DNA of 64,000 nucleotides from Fen-671 sp963794745 (GTDB lineage: Bacteria; Actinomycetota; Acidimicrobiia; Acidimicrobiales; Palsa-688). Position numbers and translations under genes: made by a program. The stretch lies in the NCBI GenBank assembly GCA_963794745.1, contig CAWCEZ010000010.1, forward strand, positions 558,001 to 622,000, read 5' to 3'. This document shows, piece after piece, positions 9,161 to 18,855 of the stretch; positions within the stretch are counted from its first letter, which is position 1; the number at the start of each line of letters is the position of its first letter. The notes beneath the pieces were generated by a model. That model had not been told where the DNA came from, did not search any database, and saw nothing but the letters and a program-made list of their open reading frames with translations.

Positions 9161-9529
9161 GTGCGTAGTAGCAGGCCGTGGGACCGAGAGAAGTCGTTTG
9201 ACCGCGAGTCCAGCGGCGAGGAACGAGCACCCCGGGGCAGGCAGCCCAACTCCGATGAGCAGGCCCTGACCTTGCGCGACTCCGGTCGCACCTTCGCCGC
9301 CGTGGCAAGCAGCCTCGGCCTAAAGCGCTCGTCCGACGCACGCGCCGCGTTCCTGCGTGCCCTGGCCCGCAGGCCCGAAAACGAAAGGGCGCGGCTGTCC
9401 AAGCGGGAGCTCGAGCGCCTCGACCAGCTCGAAGCACGCATTAGGGACCGCGACCGCGACGCTCCCGAGAAGATGCAAAGGCGGTTGGGGGCACTCGCAA
9501 TAATGCGCGACACCCTCCCCCGTTCGTAA
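9161..9529 (+). CDS. Small HTH-like protein, paralogue of the gene at 7134
   Basis: A 122-aa basic protein divergent from the helicase. The GTG start has an excellent GGAGGAG site 5 nt upstream. Residues about 35-70 (LTLRDSGRTFAAVASSLGL...AFLRALARRP) form a helix-turn-helix-like segment, followed by a charged helix (LSKRELERLDQLEARIRDRDRD) and MQRRLGALAIMRDTL. The arrangement matches the protein at 7134-7475 over most of its length. The N-terminus is rich in Arg, Ser and Glu and probably disordered. The 296 nt between this gene and the helicase must carry both promoters; it also holds a CCGGGTTcAACCCGG palindrome near 8947-8961. Confidence 0.7.
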   Translation: MRSSRPWDREKSFDRESSGEERAPRGRQPNSDEQALTLRDSGRTFAAVASSLGLKRSSDARAAFLRALARRPENERARLSKRELERLDQLEARIRDRDRDAPEKMQRRLGALAIMRDTLPRS

Positions 9530-9583
9530 CAGCCGGCTAGTTGCGGTCCAGGTGCCGGGACGAGGCCCGGTAAGGCTGTCGGT

Positions 9584-10420
9584 GTGAGACGGTCGGGCAT
9601 CCGGCGCATCATCCTTCTCACGCTCGGGTGGGAGGTAGTCCCGAAGTCGGTTTCGGTGTACGGCGACACCTCGGGAGAACGGCTCCGGGAGCCGGTGCCC
9701 GGAGTGCTCCTCGAGGCCGATGGCGGCTGGGTGCTGCTCGACACCGGCATCAACCCGGCGCTTGTCCGTGACGCTGCGCTCAACCGTCGCTTCCATGGCC
9801 GTAACAAAGACATCGAAGTCGTCCTGCCCGGCCCAGGCGAACCTCTTGAGGAGGCGCTCGACGCTGCCGGCGTGGCTCTGGACGCGATCGTGACAGTGGC
9901 GGTCTCCCACCTGCACAACGACCACGCCGGTGGGGTACGCCACTTCGCCGGCCTCGGTGTGCCAGTCCATCTCCAGCGCGATGAACTCGCCTACGGGCTC
10001 TCCGAGCACCCTGGCCCGGAACAAGAGGGGATGTTCCGAGTGGACTATGACGACCCGGCGGTCCGCTGGGAACTGGCCGACGGGGAAGTCGAGATAGCAC
10101 CCGGCCTAAGGGCATTGCCCTCCCCCGGCCACACGCCCGGCCACCAGAGCTTCCTGGTCGACATTGACGAGTCTGTCGGTGGCGGCGGCTACGTCTTTGC
10201 TTTTGACGCCGCCGACCTTTCCGAGAATATCGAGCGCGAGGTCGCCGTCGGCGGTTTCATCAACTGCGGGCCCGAGAAGACCGTCGAATCGCTACGCCGG
10301 CTGAAAGCTGTCGCGCGGCAGCGTGGGTACCCGCTTGTCCCCGGCCACGACCCGGTGGCATGGCCAGCGCTGAGCGCCGAGCTAGCCCGCCGTTGGGGAT
10401 CCCTGCCAAAAACCGGCTAG
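9584..10420 (+). CDS. Metallo-beta-lactamase-fold hydrolase, N-acyl homoserine lactonase-like
   Basis: A 278-aa MBL-fold protein resembling the AiiA class that opens the lactone ring of acyl homoserine lactones. The dinuclear zinc motif is HLHNDH at 109-114, followed by AGGVRHF. Further metal ligands are in PSPGHTPGHQSF, FAFDAADLSENI and the C-terminal VPGHDP. The GVLLEADGGWVLLDTG strand pair near the N-terminus is typical of the family. The start is GTG with AAGG upstream. Substrate is not proven; actinobacterial members also act on other lactones. It sits alone between the HTH-like gene and the HDOD protein. Confidence 0.8.
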   Translation: MRRSGIRRIILLTLGWEVVPKSVSVYGDTSGERLREPVPGVLLEADGGWVLLDTGINPALVRDAALNRRFHGRNKDIEVVLPGPGEPLEEALDAAGVALDAIVTVAVSHLHNDHAGGVRHFAGLGVPVHLQRDELAYGLSEHPGPEQEGMFRVDYDDPAVRWELADGEVEIAPGLRALPSPGHTPGHQSFLVDIDESVGGGGYVFAFDAADLSENIEREVAVGGFINCGPEKTVESLRRLKAVARQRGYPLVPGHDPVAWPALSAELARRWGSLPKTG

Positions 10421-10563
10421 CGGCACGCGGAGCCGGCTTGCCAGGGCCGGTGTGCCATGGGCTGTCTGCCAGAAGAGGTCAACTGTGGGGCGTGCCCAGC
10501 CGATCAATAGGTCGTAGCGCGCAGCGCCTGGGTTGCGCGAACAACTTCCCGAGGGCCCGGTTT

Positions 10564-11769
10564 ATGAGCAAGTTCATGGTCGGTCGTCAACCCATCTTCG
10601 ACGCCCAGCTACGCGTCCACGGGTACGAGCTGCTCTTTCGTGACCTGCATTCCTCGAGACCGAGCGGCGAAACGATGACCGCGGACGTCCTGGTACACGC
10701 AGGGCTCGATATGGGCCTGTCCAGCCTGGTGGGCGACAAGCTCGCTTTCATCAACACGACCCGCTCCTACTTGGTGGGCGAGCATGACATCCCTTTCCCT
10801 CCTCGCCAAACCGTGATCGACATCCTCGAAGACGTCCCGCGCGACGCGGAAGTCGTCGCGGGCTGCCGCCGGCTGGCCCAAAACGGTTACACCCTCGCGG
10901 CCGACGGCCGAGCCGTTCGCCAGGACGAGGTGGACCCGCTCCTCGAGCTCGTGTCCATGATAAAGGTCGATGTCTTTGGCCTGTCGCCCGACGAGCTACC
11001 AGAAGCGGTCCGGTACTGCTCCGCGTACGGAGTAAAACTGATCGCGAAACGGGTCGAAGAACAAGGTCAGCTCAATGCCTGCCGGAAACTTGGCTTTGAC
11101 CTGTTCCAGGGTTACCTCCTATCTCGTCCCGACCTCGTAGAGGGCCACGCGCTCACACCAAGCAAGGTCACGTGCCTGCGCATCCTCGAGAAGCTCTACG
11201 ACCCCAAGACATCAGCAGAAGATGTCGAGGACATCGTAAAGACCGACGCCTCCATGAGCTACCGGTTCTTACGCATCGCCGGCGCAGGTGCCGCGCGGGG
11301 CCTCCACCGGCGCGTCAGCTCGGTGCGCGAGGGGGTCGTTCTCCTCGGCCAACGCCGCCTGCGCGCCTGGGTCGCCCTCATGCTCCTAGCGGGCTCCCAC
11401 GAGGGCTCCGACGAGCTTCTCAACATCGCTATGACGAGGGCCAGGATGGCGGAACTGATGGCGCAGCAGATAGACCCGCGCCTGTCCGAACCGGCCTTCA
11501 CCGCGGGGATGGTCTCCGCCCTCGACCTGCTTCTCGGGGTCCCGCTATCGGAGGTGGTAGACGGCCTCTCGCTCACCAACGAGCTCGAGGACGCCCTGCT
11601 TGGGGGGGCCGGGCCGCTCGGCAACATCGTCGGTGACGTACGGGCCTGGGAAGTTGGCAACGCCGAGAAGCTGCGCTCTGGGCTCGGGGAGCTGACCATC
11701 GCCGAGGCCTACACCGAAGGGCTCGCCTGGGCGATCGAAGTCTGCGGGGCGCTCGAAACCGCTAGCTGA
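10564..11769 (+). CDS. EAL-like/HDOD domain signalling protein (YuxH type)
   Basis: A 401-aa protein with an N-terminal degenerate EAL-type domain (MVGRQPIFDAQLRVHGYELLFRD; DLFQGYLLSRPD near residue 180) and a C-terminal HDOD domain (EDIVKTDASMSYRFLRIAG, SVREGVVLLGQRRLRAW). The catalytic EAL triplet and its glutamates are absent, so cyclic-di-GMP hydrolysis is unlikely. Characterised YuxH-type proteins act as effectors or adaptors. I chose ATG at 10564 because homologues start at MxxFMVGRQPIFD; the longer frame upstream reads through intergenic sequence. It converges with the GH44 gene after only 13 nt. Confidence 0.85.
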   Translation: MSKFMVGRQPIFDAQLRVHGYELLFRDLHSSRPSGETMTADVLVHAGLDMGLSSLVGDKLAFINTTRSYLVGEHDIPFPPRQTVIDILEDVPRDAEVVAGCRRLAQNGYTLAADGRAVRQDEVDPLLELVSMIKVDVFGLSPDELPEAVRYCSAYGVKLIAKRVEEQGQLNACRKLGFDLFQGYLLSRPDLVEGHALTPSKVTCLRILEKLYDPKTSAEDVEDIVKTDASMSYRFLRIAGAGAARGLHRRVSSVREGVVLLGQRRLRAWVALMLLAGSHEGSDELLNIAMTRARMAELMAQQIDPRLSEPAFTAGMVSALDLLLGVPLSEVVDGLSLTNELEDALLGGAGPLGNIVGDVRAWEVGNAEKLRSGLGELTIAEAYTEGLAWAIEVCGALETAS

Positions 11770-11782
11770 GCCAGTGGGTACG

Positions 11783-13386
11783 TCACGAGCCGGTGCGCGG
11801 GACTATGACCGAGACAGACTGCGCAGGCATGACGTAGGTGAAAGTGCGGCCGCTCGTCGCAAAAAGTGCAGGTGCGGGCTGAGGTTTTGAGACCTTACCC
11901 GTCAACCTGAAGACGCTTGCGGTGGTAGCCACCACGCCCTGCAACCGGAGGGTAGCCGTTGTCGGGCCAAGGCTCTTGTTGATAGCCACGATCACAACGT
12001 GACCGGGATCGGCCTTGTCGATGGACGCATAGACCGACGTCCCGACATGGTCCGTCGTCGTGGCATTGACCTCGGTATCCCCGAAACCAGCCCCCAGCCC
12101 GTTGTAGTTGCGGTACATCGCGAACGCGGCGTAAGCAAAAGCTTCGTCCGAGGTGAGCGCCCAAAAGGCGGCCGCGTGGACGCCATAGCGGCCGAAGATC
12201 CCAAGCACGTCGGCTGTCGCAATGGCACCGCTGATATCCTGGCCCGCTCCGTAATCCCATTCGGTGAAATCGAGGTTCATCCCCGGGTTGTTCGCCGCGA
12301 TCTGCGCGTCCAGCCTCGGGATTAGGTCGACAGCGCGCCCGTCCAAAAAATCTTGAGTGATCCAGCTATCTTCGACATAGCTGGGGTCCCATAGCGAACG
12401 AGGGGCCTGCTCCCGAGCGGCCGCCTCAGCGGAGGAGGTACCGGTCCCGGTGACCCTCTGCCCACCGCCCGTCGCCTCGGGGTACCAGTGCAGGTCGAGA
12501 TCGTCGATGAGCTTCGTCCCTGCGCGGGCGTCCGCCAACTTCACGTTCCTCATCCACCAATCGAGGAAGTTGCCGTACCTGGCTGAACCAGGTGCGTCCT
12601 GGAGCGATTCGTAACCCTCCCAGCCGTAACTGACCGGGCCCGTGACGGGCGCTGCCGGGTCGACCTTTTTGATGGCCGCGGCATATGCGAGGTCCTTCGA
12701 TAACAGTTCGGTATAGGTCGTAGGAACTGGGTGGATCTCCGAGTGGGTCGAGCTCCAGAGGTCGGGCTCGTTGTCGAGCGAGAACATGAGGTGTGCCCCC
12801 GGGACGGCCTTGGTAAGCCAATAGACGTACTGGTCCTGGTACACGTCAGGGAGCGTTTGGTTCGGGACGGCAGTCAGAGGCCTCGGGGCAGAAGGCTCGT
12901 CGATCTTGAAGCGCGTCTTTAGATAGCCGGCGCCGGAGTCCCGGACAGGCCCGGGCGGGCCCTGTCGGCGGAAACGTAGCCGGCGATCGGGATCGTCAGC
13001 AGGACGGGGATCCCGGCTTTCTCAGCCGCCTCGACTGTGGGGAGGACGGCGGCACCTGGGGACGTCGAAGAGGAAAGGTAGTCATCGTTTTGGTACTCGT
13101 AGTCCGAACCCGCGTTGGAGTCGTTGTTCTCCCAGTTGTACGCCGTCCACCGGTTCCCTCCCATCCGGACCATGCCCGGGCGCGCCTGCGCCATGACCCC
13201 GGCGAACTCGGCCGCGCCCAAGGTCTTGTCGAGGTTCATCCCGTATATGAGCGGCGAGATCGCCCGCTCCCGTTCGGCCGCGTTGACATCGAAGGTGACG
13301 GTTGCCGATCTTGCCGACGTGAGCAGCCCGAGCTGCGAGGTGGCACTGCCCGGAGCAGTACCAATGAGCGTGGCCGCCGTGGCCAC
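11783..13386 (-). CDS. Glycoside hydrolase family 44 secreted endoglucanase/xyloglucanase-like, frameshifted
   Basis: Secreted glycanase. The N-terminal half (from GTG 13386) carries ISPLIYGMN and MGGNRWTAYNWENN, which are GH44 hallmarks. The C-terminal half has LDNEPDLW (acid/base Glu) and LDFTEWDYG (nucleophile Glu), then a beta-sandwich tail ending VIVPRTG. One missing base in the C run at about 12960-12962 breaks the frame; restoring it joins ADRGPPGPVRDSGAGY smoothly. Total length is 3n+2, as expected for one loss. Codons upstream of 13386 (RRHSWLQLLSVLAATSA) read as a signal peptide without an obvious start codon, so the true 5' end may be slightly further out or also indel-affected. 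Confidence 0.85.
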
Positions 13387-13517
13387 GGCACTCGTGGCCG
13401 CCAGGACAGAAAGCAGTTGCAGCCACGAGTGCCGTCGGGAACCTACCGTGCCAACAACCTACCTCGGCGCCCAATTCTTTTGTGTGACCTATTTGCAACG
13501 GTCTCAATTAATTGGCC

Positions 13518-13564
13518 GTGACAAATGTCACCGGGTGACGCATTTCACGGGTGACACATTTCAC
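13518..13564. promoter_or_regulatory. Three tandem 16-bp iterons in the GH44/Tad divergent region
   Basis: Two adjacent 16-bp copies (GGGTGACRCATTTCAC at 13533-13548 and 13549-13564) differ at one base, and a weaker third copy precedes them (gtgacaaatgtcac, 12 of 16 matches). The unit contains GTGACA/TGTCAC half-sites and the array begins with a dyad. It lies about 110 nt before the first Tad gene and about 130 nt before the GH44 gene, so it is a good operator candidate for either. Confidence 0.5.
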
Positions 13565-13674
13565 TTCAAGCAAGCCGCAAGTTCCCTCGACGCGAGCGAT
13601 CGACGGTGGTACAAACGTGGCGTAGGACGCGATATGGCCCGTCCTCGAACGCTCTCTCCACTCAAAGGACCAAC

Positions 13675-14413
13675 GTGAGCACGACTGATTTCGCCCCACA
13701 ACCGACCGCAGTAGAGCAGCGTCGCCGTCGCGCGCGAACTCGCCCATTTAATTCGGGCCACTTGTTGTCCCTTGCTCTCGCCGTCATCGCCGCCGTGGCA
13801 GTCCTCGCGGCACTCCAGGGGCACACGGCCACCCGCTCCGTGCCGATCGCAGGCGCGGTCGGTAGCCGCCGGGGCGGAGCTCACGGTGTCGGACTTGCGG
13901 ACCGTCACTATGCACGCAAACGACGCGTCCATGATCGCTGGCCTGCTCACTCCTCAAGAGGTCGTTGGCCGTACCTCCACCGTGCCGATCGTCGCCGGTG
14001 AGCCGATAACTCAAGCAGAAACTTCTATGGGCCTTCCAGCCGGTTCTGGCCTCGGCGAAATGAGCCTTGCCGTCCCGCTGAGCGACGCGGACGGCGGCGC
14101 GATACGGGCCGGAGACCGGGTCGACGTAATCGTTGCAGGACCACAAGTTGCCGCCTACGCGGCTCAAGGCGTCCTGGTCCTGTCGGCATCTTCGTCGACG
14201 TCAGCGTCCTTGCTCGGAGTGCCCGGTAGCAATTACTTCCTGACCCTTGCAGTCGGCAAGGCCACGGCTCTTCGCATCGCGACCGCATTGGCTTCGAGCG
14301 GCACGAACAGCGTGCAGGTCATCCGTTCCAATGGCGAAAAACGAATGCAGGACAGCATCTTTTCGACCAAACACGCACCCGGCCCAAGCTCTAGCGGGGA
14401 GGCGGCGAGTTGA
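13675..14413 (+). CDS. SAF-domain pilus assembly protein (CpaB/RcpC-like), frameshifted
   Basis: First gene of the Tad operon. A basic cytoplasmic N-terminus (RRRRARTRPFN) precedes one membrane helix (LLSLALAVIAAVAVLAAL). The SAF domain follows (VAAGAELTVSDLRTVTM, GRTSTVPIVAGEPIT), then an RcpC-like region (GAIRAGDRVDVIV). CpaB proteins are thought to act at the cell envelope during Flp pilus assembly. GTG 13675 has AAAGGA 6 nt upstream. An extra G at about 13860 breaks the frame; length is 3n+1, consistent with a single gain. The stop overlaps the TadZ start by 4 nt (TTGA). Confidence 0.82.
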
Positions 14414-15684
14414 CCGCCGGCGCCGTCCTGGTTGCACTGACGGCCACCAAAGCCCCGTGGAGCACCAACTTCCGGGAGTACTGCCGGGAGCACACCACCG
14501 ACCTCACGGTGGAGGTGATCGTCAACGTCCGCGCGTTGTTGCACCCGGCCCACCGCCAGTACGACGTCCTCGTGGTCGACGACATGATGCGCCTTGTGGG
14601 TGTGGGCGACGTAGCGGCAGCCCAAGACCGTCAAGTCCACGTGGTCGGATTGACCGACCCGGCCCAAGGGTTAGGGCGAAAGTTCCTCGAAGACCTCCGC
14701 GTCGACCAGATTGCACTGGCCAGTTTGGCCCCGTCAGAACTGGCCGACCTGCTCCGCTCCATCGGCCCTCAAAATGAGCGCTCAGAACCTGCCGAGCGGC
14801 ACCTCGCGCCACGCCCTCGCCTGGGTGCTCCCAGCGCTCAGGGGTCGCTGAGCGCATTCACTCAGGCTTCCGGGGGGACGGGGTTGAGCGAGACCCTCGT
14901 TGCTGTCGCCGAGATCCTCGCTCGGCAGCGACAAAAAGTGCTCGTCGTCGAAGCGAACGAGGTCGCGCCTGTTCTCGCCAGCCGACTACGGCGCTCCCCC
15001 GGCACGGGGCTCGCCTCGGCACTGGCTCGCGCTCAACAGCACAGGGCCGTGTTCCCAGAAGGCTTGACCGGCGGTCGAGATGACGGGACACCGCCCTTGG
15101 GTTCGTTCGACGTGATCTGCGGAATTTCTGCGCCCGGAGGCCCTTTGCCCGTCAACCCCGTCGAGCTGACCGATCTGCTGGAGCAAGCCCTCGCCGTCTA
15201 CGACAACGTCCTGGTCGACACGGGGCCGTGGCTGACAAGGACAGCTCAAACGGGGCGGGACCGACTGAACGCCCCGCGGCCAGCCCTAGCCCTCGCGCGT
15301 CAGGCGCTCGTGTTCGCACGGGCTACTCCCGACGGCGCTAGCCAGCTCGTGGAATGGCGTTCAGTAGCGCATGACAATGGCCTGCAGATCCCCGTCTTTG
15401 CCGTGCTCGGCCGCGCAGGTGGCTCATACGAGCAGTCGCACCTGGCCTACATGCTCGAGGTCAACACCAAGTGGCCCCATACCTTCGCCCGGGTACAGTT
15501 CCTGCCCGAAGACGCCCGGGTCGGCAAGGCCAGATGGAACGCGGAGCTCATCACCCAGGGCAAGTGGTGGCGCGCAGTCGAAGAGCTCGTCCGAGCGATG
15601 ACCGGGCCGCTGCCGGAAAACATCGTGGCTCCCGTTGTAGGCGTCCGCACGAGCTTCGCCACACCCGCCGGTGCTGGTCTATGA
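14410..15684 (+). CDS. tadZ: TadZ/CpaE-like pilus localisation ATPase, degenerate P-loop
   Basis: A 424-aa protein placed as TadZ: an N-terminal receiver-like region (YDVLVVDDMMRLVGVGD, VHVVGLTD) followed by a MinD/ParA-type domain (VLVVEANEVAPVLASRL, FDVICGISAPGG, YDNVLVDTGPWL). TadZ proteins position the Tad machinery at the membrane. The usual deviant Walker A lysines are replaced (ASGGTGLSETLV), so ATP hydrolysis is doubtful; atypical TadZ proteins are known. TTG start and 4-nt overlaps at both ends place it firmly in the operon. Confidence 0.78.
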   Translation: MTAGAVLVALTATKAPWSTNFREYCREHTTDLTVEVIVNVRALLHPAHRQYDVLVVDDMMRLVGVGDVAAAQDRQVHVVGLTDPAQGLGRKFLEDLRVDQIALASLAPSELADLLRSIGPQNERSEPAERHLAPRPRLGAPSAQGSLSAFTQASGGTGLSETLVAVAEILARQRQKVLVVEANEVAPVLASRLRRSPGTGLASALARAQQHRAVFPEGLTGGRDDGTPPLGSFDVICGISAPGGPLPVNPVELTDLLEQALAVYDNVLVDTGPWLTRTAQTGRDRLNAPRPALALARQALVFARATPDGASQLVEWRSVAHDNGLQIPVFAVLGRAGGSYEQSHLAYMLEVNTKWPHTFARVQFLPEDARVGKARWNAELITQGKWWRAVEELVRAMTGPLPENIVAPVVGVRTSFATPAGAGL

Positions 15685-16983
15685 GCGCGACTTCGGCCTA
15701 CGACCACCTACGGTCTCGCCTCCACGCCCGGCTAGCAGCAGCTGACAACCCTGTCCTTGAACCTGTAGAAGTGCGTCAACTGGTCGAGAACGAAGTCGAG
15801 CTGTTCCAGTTGGCGGCGATGCGGCGCCAGAGCGATTTCGAGCCCTTGGCAAACCCAACGGCGACGGTGAAACGGCTCGTCCAAGACGTGAGCGGCATCG
15901 GCAACGAGCTCGAAGAGCTCCTCCAAGACCCGACAATCGAGGAGATCCGGGGCAATGACGGTGACCTCACCTACCGCACGACTGACGGCCAGGTACACCA
16001 GTTGGCCAACCCGGCCAACAAGCAAGCCGTGCTCTCGGTGTGCCAGAAGCTCCTCTCCAAGGCCGACGAACAACTCGACGCTGCCCACCCGCGGGACGCG
16101 GTACGCATTTATGTGGCGACACCTTACGGTGAGCGCCAGGCGCGGTTATCTCGCCTCCGTCCCCCCTCGGGTCGACGGTGTGATCAGCTTCACCCTCCGG
16201 ATCCCCCAAAAACGCAACACTACGCTGCACGATCTCGTCGGCTTCGGGTCACTTACCGAGCCCGCCGCAACGTTCCTCGAGGTTGTAGTCCGGGCCAGCC
16301 GCTCCAAGACTCTCGTCACAGGCCCTCCTGGGGGCGGGAAAACGACCCTTATCGAGGGACTGCTGCGCGCCCTGCCTGCGCGGGTCCGCGTCATCGTGTG
16401 CGAAGAAAACCGTGAGCTCAACGCACCTCTTCTGAACGGCGATTATTGGGCAACATCAAAGGTCGAGGACCTGACTGACCTGATGCGCTCGGCCCGGGTG
16501 AACAGCCCGGAGATGATCGTCCTGGGCGAGCTCAAGGGCGCTGAAGCATGGGACCTATTGATGGGTGGCAAATTCGGTACGGCAGTGATCGCCGCCGTGC
16601 ATGCCGACGACACTGCCGGAGCCTTTGAGGGCTTGGCCATGGCCGCCAATCCCGCTGTGCCGGCAATGTCGGTCAACTCTCTCGTCGACCATTTCTCTCG
16701 CCTGTTCGAAGTGGTCATCTACTGCGATGTTGCGTACGTGTCGGAGAGCGATAGCTACTTACGCCGGGTCACCGAGATCGGTGTGGTGTTACCGCAGCTT
16801 GTCAGCGGCGAAGCGGGCCGAGTAGCGGTGACCCCTGTGTTCAAGCGCGCTTGCGTCGACGGCGACCTGGAGCTAACCGGCACGGAGTTACCCGAACGTC
16901 TTGCGGAGGAATGTAACCGGGCACTTGCGACTCGGCGCCTCGAGATCGACGCCGTGCTCAAGGGCGCAGAGGTCCGCTGGTGA
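15681..16983 (+). CDS. tadA: TadA/CpaF secretion ATPase, frameshifted
   Basis: Hexameric motor ATPase of the Flp pilus. The N-terminal helical domain (ELEELLQDPTIEEIRGN) is followed by VPPRVDGVISFTLRIP, Walker A GPPGGGKTT, EENRELN (Asp-box region), the Walker B segment MIVLGELKGAEAWDLL and the His box AVHADD. One extra base near 16150 separates the N-terminal third from the rest; length is 3n+1, fitting a single gain, and the corrected protein is about 433 aa. The ATG start overlaps the tadZ stop (ATGA) and the stop overlaps the tadB start (GTGA). Confidence 0.9.
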
Positions 16984-17864
16984 GCCTTCTAGCAGCGTTG
17001 CTCTCCGCTGTTGCCGCCTGGTCGGCGGCCGAGACCCTCCAGGGACGAAGGTATGGGCATTTGCACCGTGCCGGGACCGCCCGGGCCCGCGGCCGAGGCC
17101 AAATATGGCTGTCGCAAGCGGGAGCCGCCGTCACCAGCGGGCAGTTCGTCGCGGTGTCGATCGGCGCCGGGCTCGTCCTCGCGGTCATTTTGCTGGCGAT
17201 CTCACGGACGGCGATCGTTGCGCTCATCGGTCTGGTGGCCGGTGCATGTACCCCATACGCTTATTGGTCCGGGCACCGTCGCCAGGTCACCACCGCCCGG
17301 GCCATGGCTTGGCCGGACGCGCTGCGCTGCGTGATCGGGGCGTTAGCGTCCGGCACCAGCACTTTGCACGCGGCTCTGGTCGACTTAGCCGGAGCGGGGC
17401 CACAGCCTCTGCGTGCGCCCATGGCCCGATATGCCCGCCGCTCCGGCCAGATCGGGTCGCTCAGCGCGCTCGAAGCGGTGCGAGCGGAACTAGCGGACCC
17501 CGTTTCGGACCAAGTGCTCCTCACCTTCGCGCAGGCCGCCCGCGAGGGCACCCAAACAGTGCTGCGAACCCTAGAACTGCTCCTCGAGCAAACGAGCGGT
17601 GACATAGCGCTCCAGGACCGGGTGCGGACCGCGGGAACACAACTGCGATTGGCTTCCTGGACCGGCTTTATGGCGCCTCTGTTGGTCCTGTTGTTGTTTT
17701 GCGCGGTTTCACCTCAGTACCGGCTGTTCTTTTCCCGCGGCGAAGGCGTCGTGCTAGTCGTCATCGGTACCACGCTGGACGCTCTCGGCCTCATGGTGAC
17801 GCGTCGATTGGCGCGAACGGTACCCACTGCCCAACGCATCTTTACCGAGGCGGTACGCGCCTGA
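16980..17864 (+). CDS. tadB: TadB-like type II secretion F-domain membrane protein
   Basis: A 294-aa inner-membrane platform protein. Two N-terminal membrane helices (residues about 53-90: FVAVSIGAGLVLAVILLAI, ALIGLVAGACTPYAYW) flank a loop. The cytoplasmic GspF-type domain follows (AWPDALRCVIGALASGTSTLHAAL, FAQAAREGTQTVLRTLELLLEQ), and two C-terminal helices come near residue 225 onward. TadB with TadC forms the platform that TadA engages. It starts within the tadA stop (GTGA) and its stop touches the tadC start (TGATG). Confidence 0.88.
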   Translation: MSLLAALLSAVAAWSAAETLQGRRYGHLHRAGTARARGRGQIWLSQAGAAVTSGQFVAVSIGAGLVLAVILLAISRTAIVALIGLVAGACTPYAYWSGHRRQVTTARAMAWPDALRCVIGALASGTSTLHAALVDLAGAGPQPLRAPMARYARRSGQIGSLSALEAVRAELADPVSDQVLLTFAQAAREGTQTVLRTLELLLEQTSGDIALQDRVRTAGTQLRLASWTGFMAPLLVLLLFCAVSPQYRLFFSRGEGVVLVVIGTTLDALGLMVTRRLARTVPTAQRIFTEAVRA

Positions 17865-18781
17865 TGAGCGGGTACGCCGTCCTCGCGGCCCTTGGTGCAG
17901 CCGGCGCGGTCGGCAGCCTTACCTGGCAGGTGGTCAACCCGCTACGGCCGCCCGAACGGCGGATGAAACCCTACTTCGAGGTGGCACGCTCGCGCCTCGG
18001 CGGCCGGGTTGACCCTTTGCCAGAACCGGTGCTCATCGGCGAGGCGGCCCGCCGGGTGCTCGGTCCTCTCGCTCGCAGTGCCATCGCCCGTTTGTCGCGG
18101 GTGGTGCACACCAACAGCGCCAGCGATATCGCGCTTCAGCTCCGCCAGGGGGGAGCGAATTTCGACCTTCATGCTTACCGCCGCTCCAGCCTTTTCTGGG
18201 TAGTCGTGCTCCCCATCGTTCTCGGTTTGGTCGGGGTATTCGTCGGTTCCGCGTTCCTTGCCCTGCTGTTGCTCCTGGTGGGGATCCCAGTCGGGGCCCG
18301 CCGCATGCCCGCGGACCTGAGGTCGCTGAAACGCCGCCGTGCCGAGCGACTGCGAAGCGACCTGCCCACGATCGCAGTAATGCTCGCCACGAAAGTCGCC
18401 AACACCAAGAGCCTCCTTGTAGCGCTCAGCGAGATCACCGAGATAGGCACTGGCCCGGTGGTGGACGACATCAAGCGGGCCCTGCTCCTCGTTGAAAGTG
18501 GTTACGCCCCTCGGGCCGCTTTCGAGCTAGCCAGCGTCGAAGCCATCGAACCCGCAGCCGCTCGTACCTATCGCCTGATCGGGCAAGCCACCACGGGAGG
18601 GATCAACCTGGGCGCAGCGCTCATCGACCTTGCCGGGGAGCTACGAGGGCAGCGTCGAGAAGAAGTCGAGCGGACTGCTGCCAAACGTCAGCTCGCCATG
18701 ACAGGCCCGATTGTCGCGTTCACCGTTCCCGTCATCGCCTTGTTCCTCATCGCACCCACTACCTCGGTCCTTAGCGGGTAG
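17864..18781 (+). CDS. tadC: TadC-like type II secretion F-domain membrane protein
   Basis: Second platform protein, 305 aa. N-terminal helix (YAVLAALGAAGAVGSLTWQVV), a central hydrophobic pair (LFWVVVLPIVLGLVGVFVG, ALLLLLVGIPVGA), then the F-domain (LRSDLPTIAVMLATKVANTKSLLVAL, IGQATTGGINLGAALIDLAGELR) and a final helix (PIVAFTVPVIALFLIAPTT). I chose the ATG at 17864, which overlaps the tadB stop by one base, over the longer in-frame extension. About 75 nt then separate it from the pilin gene, leaving room for a separate ribosome site. Confidence 0.88.
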   Translation: MSGYAVLAALGAAGAVGSLTWQVVNPLRPPERRMKPYFEVARSRLGGRVDPLPEPVLIGEAARRVLGPLARSAIARLSRVVHTNSASDIALQLRQGGANFDLHAYRRSSLFWVVVLPIVLGLVGVFVGSAFLALLLLLVGIPVGARRMPADLRSLKRRRAERLRSDLPTIAVMLATKVANTKSLLVALSEITEIGTGPVVDDIKRALLLVESGYAPRAAFELASVEAIEPAAARTYRLIGQATTGGINLGAALIDLAGELRGQRREEVERTAAKRQLAMTGPIVAFTVPVIALFLIAPTTSVLSG

Positions 18782-18855
18782 CCGTCTTCTGATGACCAGC
18801 ACCGGATCCCTAATTGCCAAGGAAGGCCTACAAAAAAGGAGAAGCGCCACCCGCT

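Noticed and set aside
9584..10420. Quorum-sensing locus around the AHL-lactonase-like gene
   Set aside because: No LuxI or LuxR-type gene is nearby; a lone lactonase-like enzyme does not make a quorum system.
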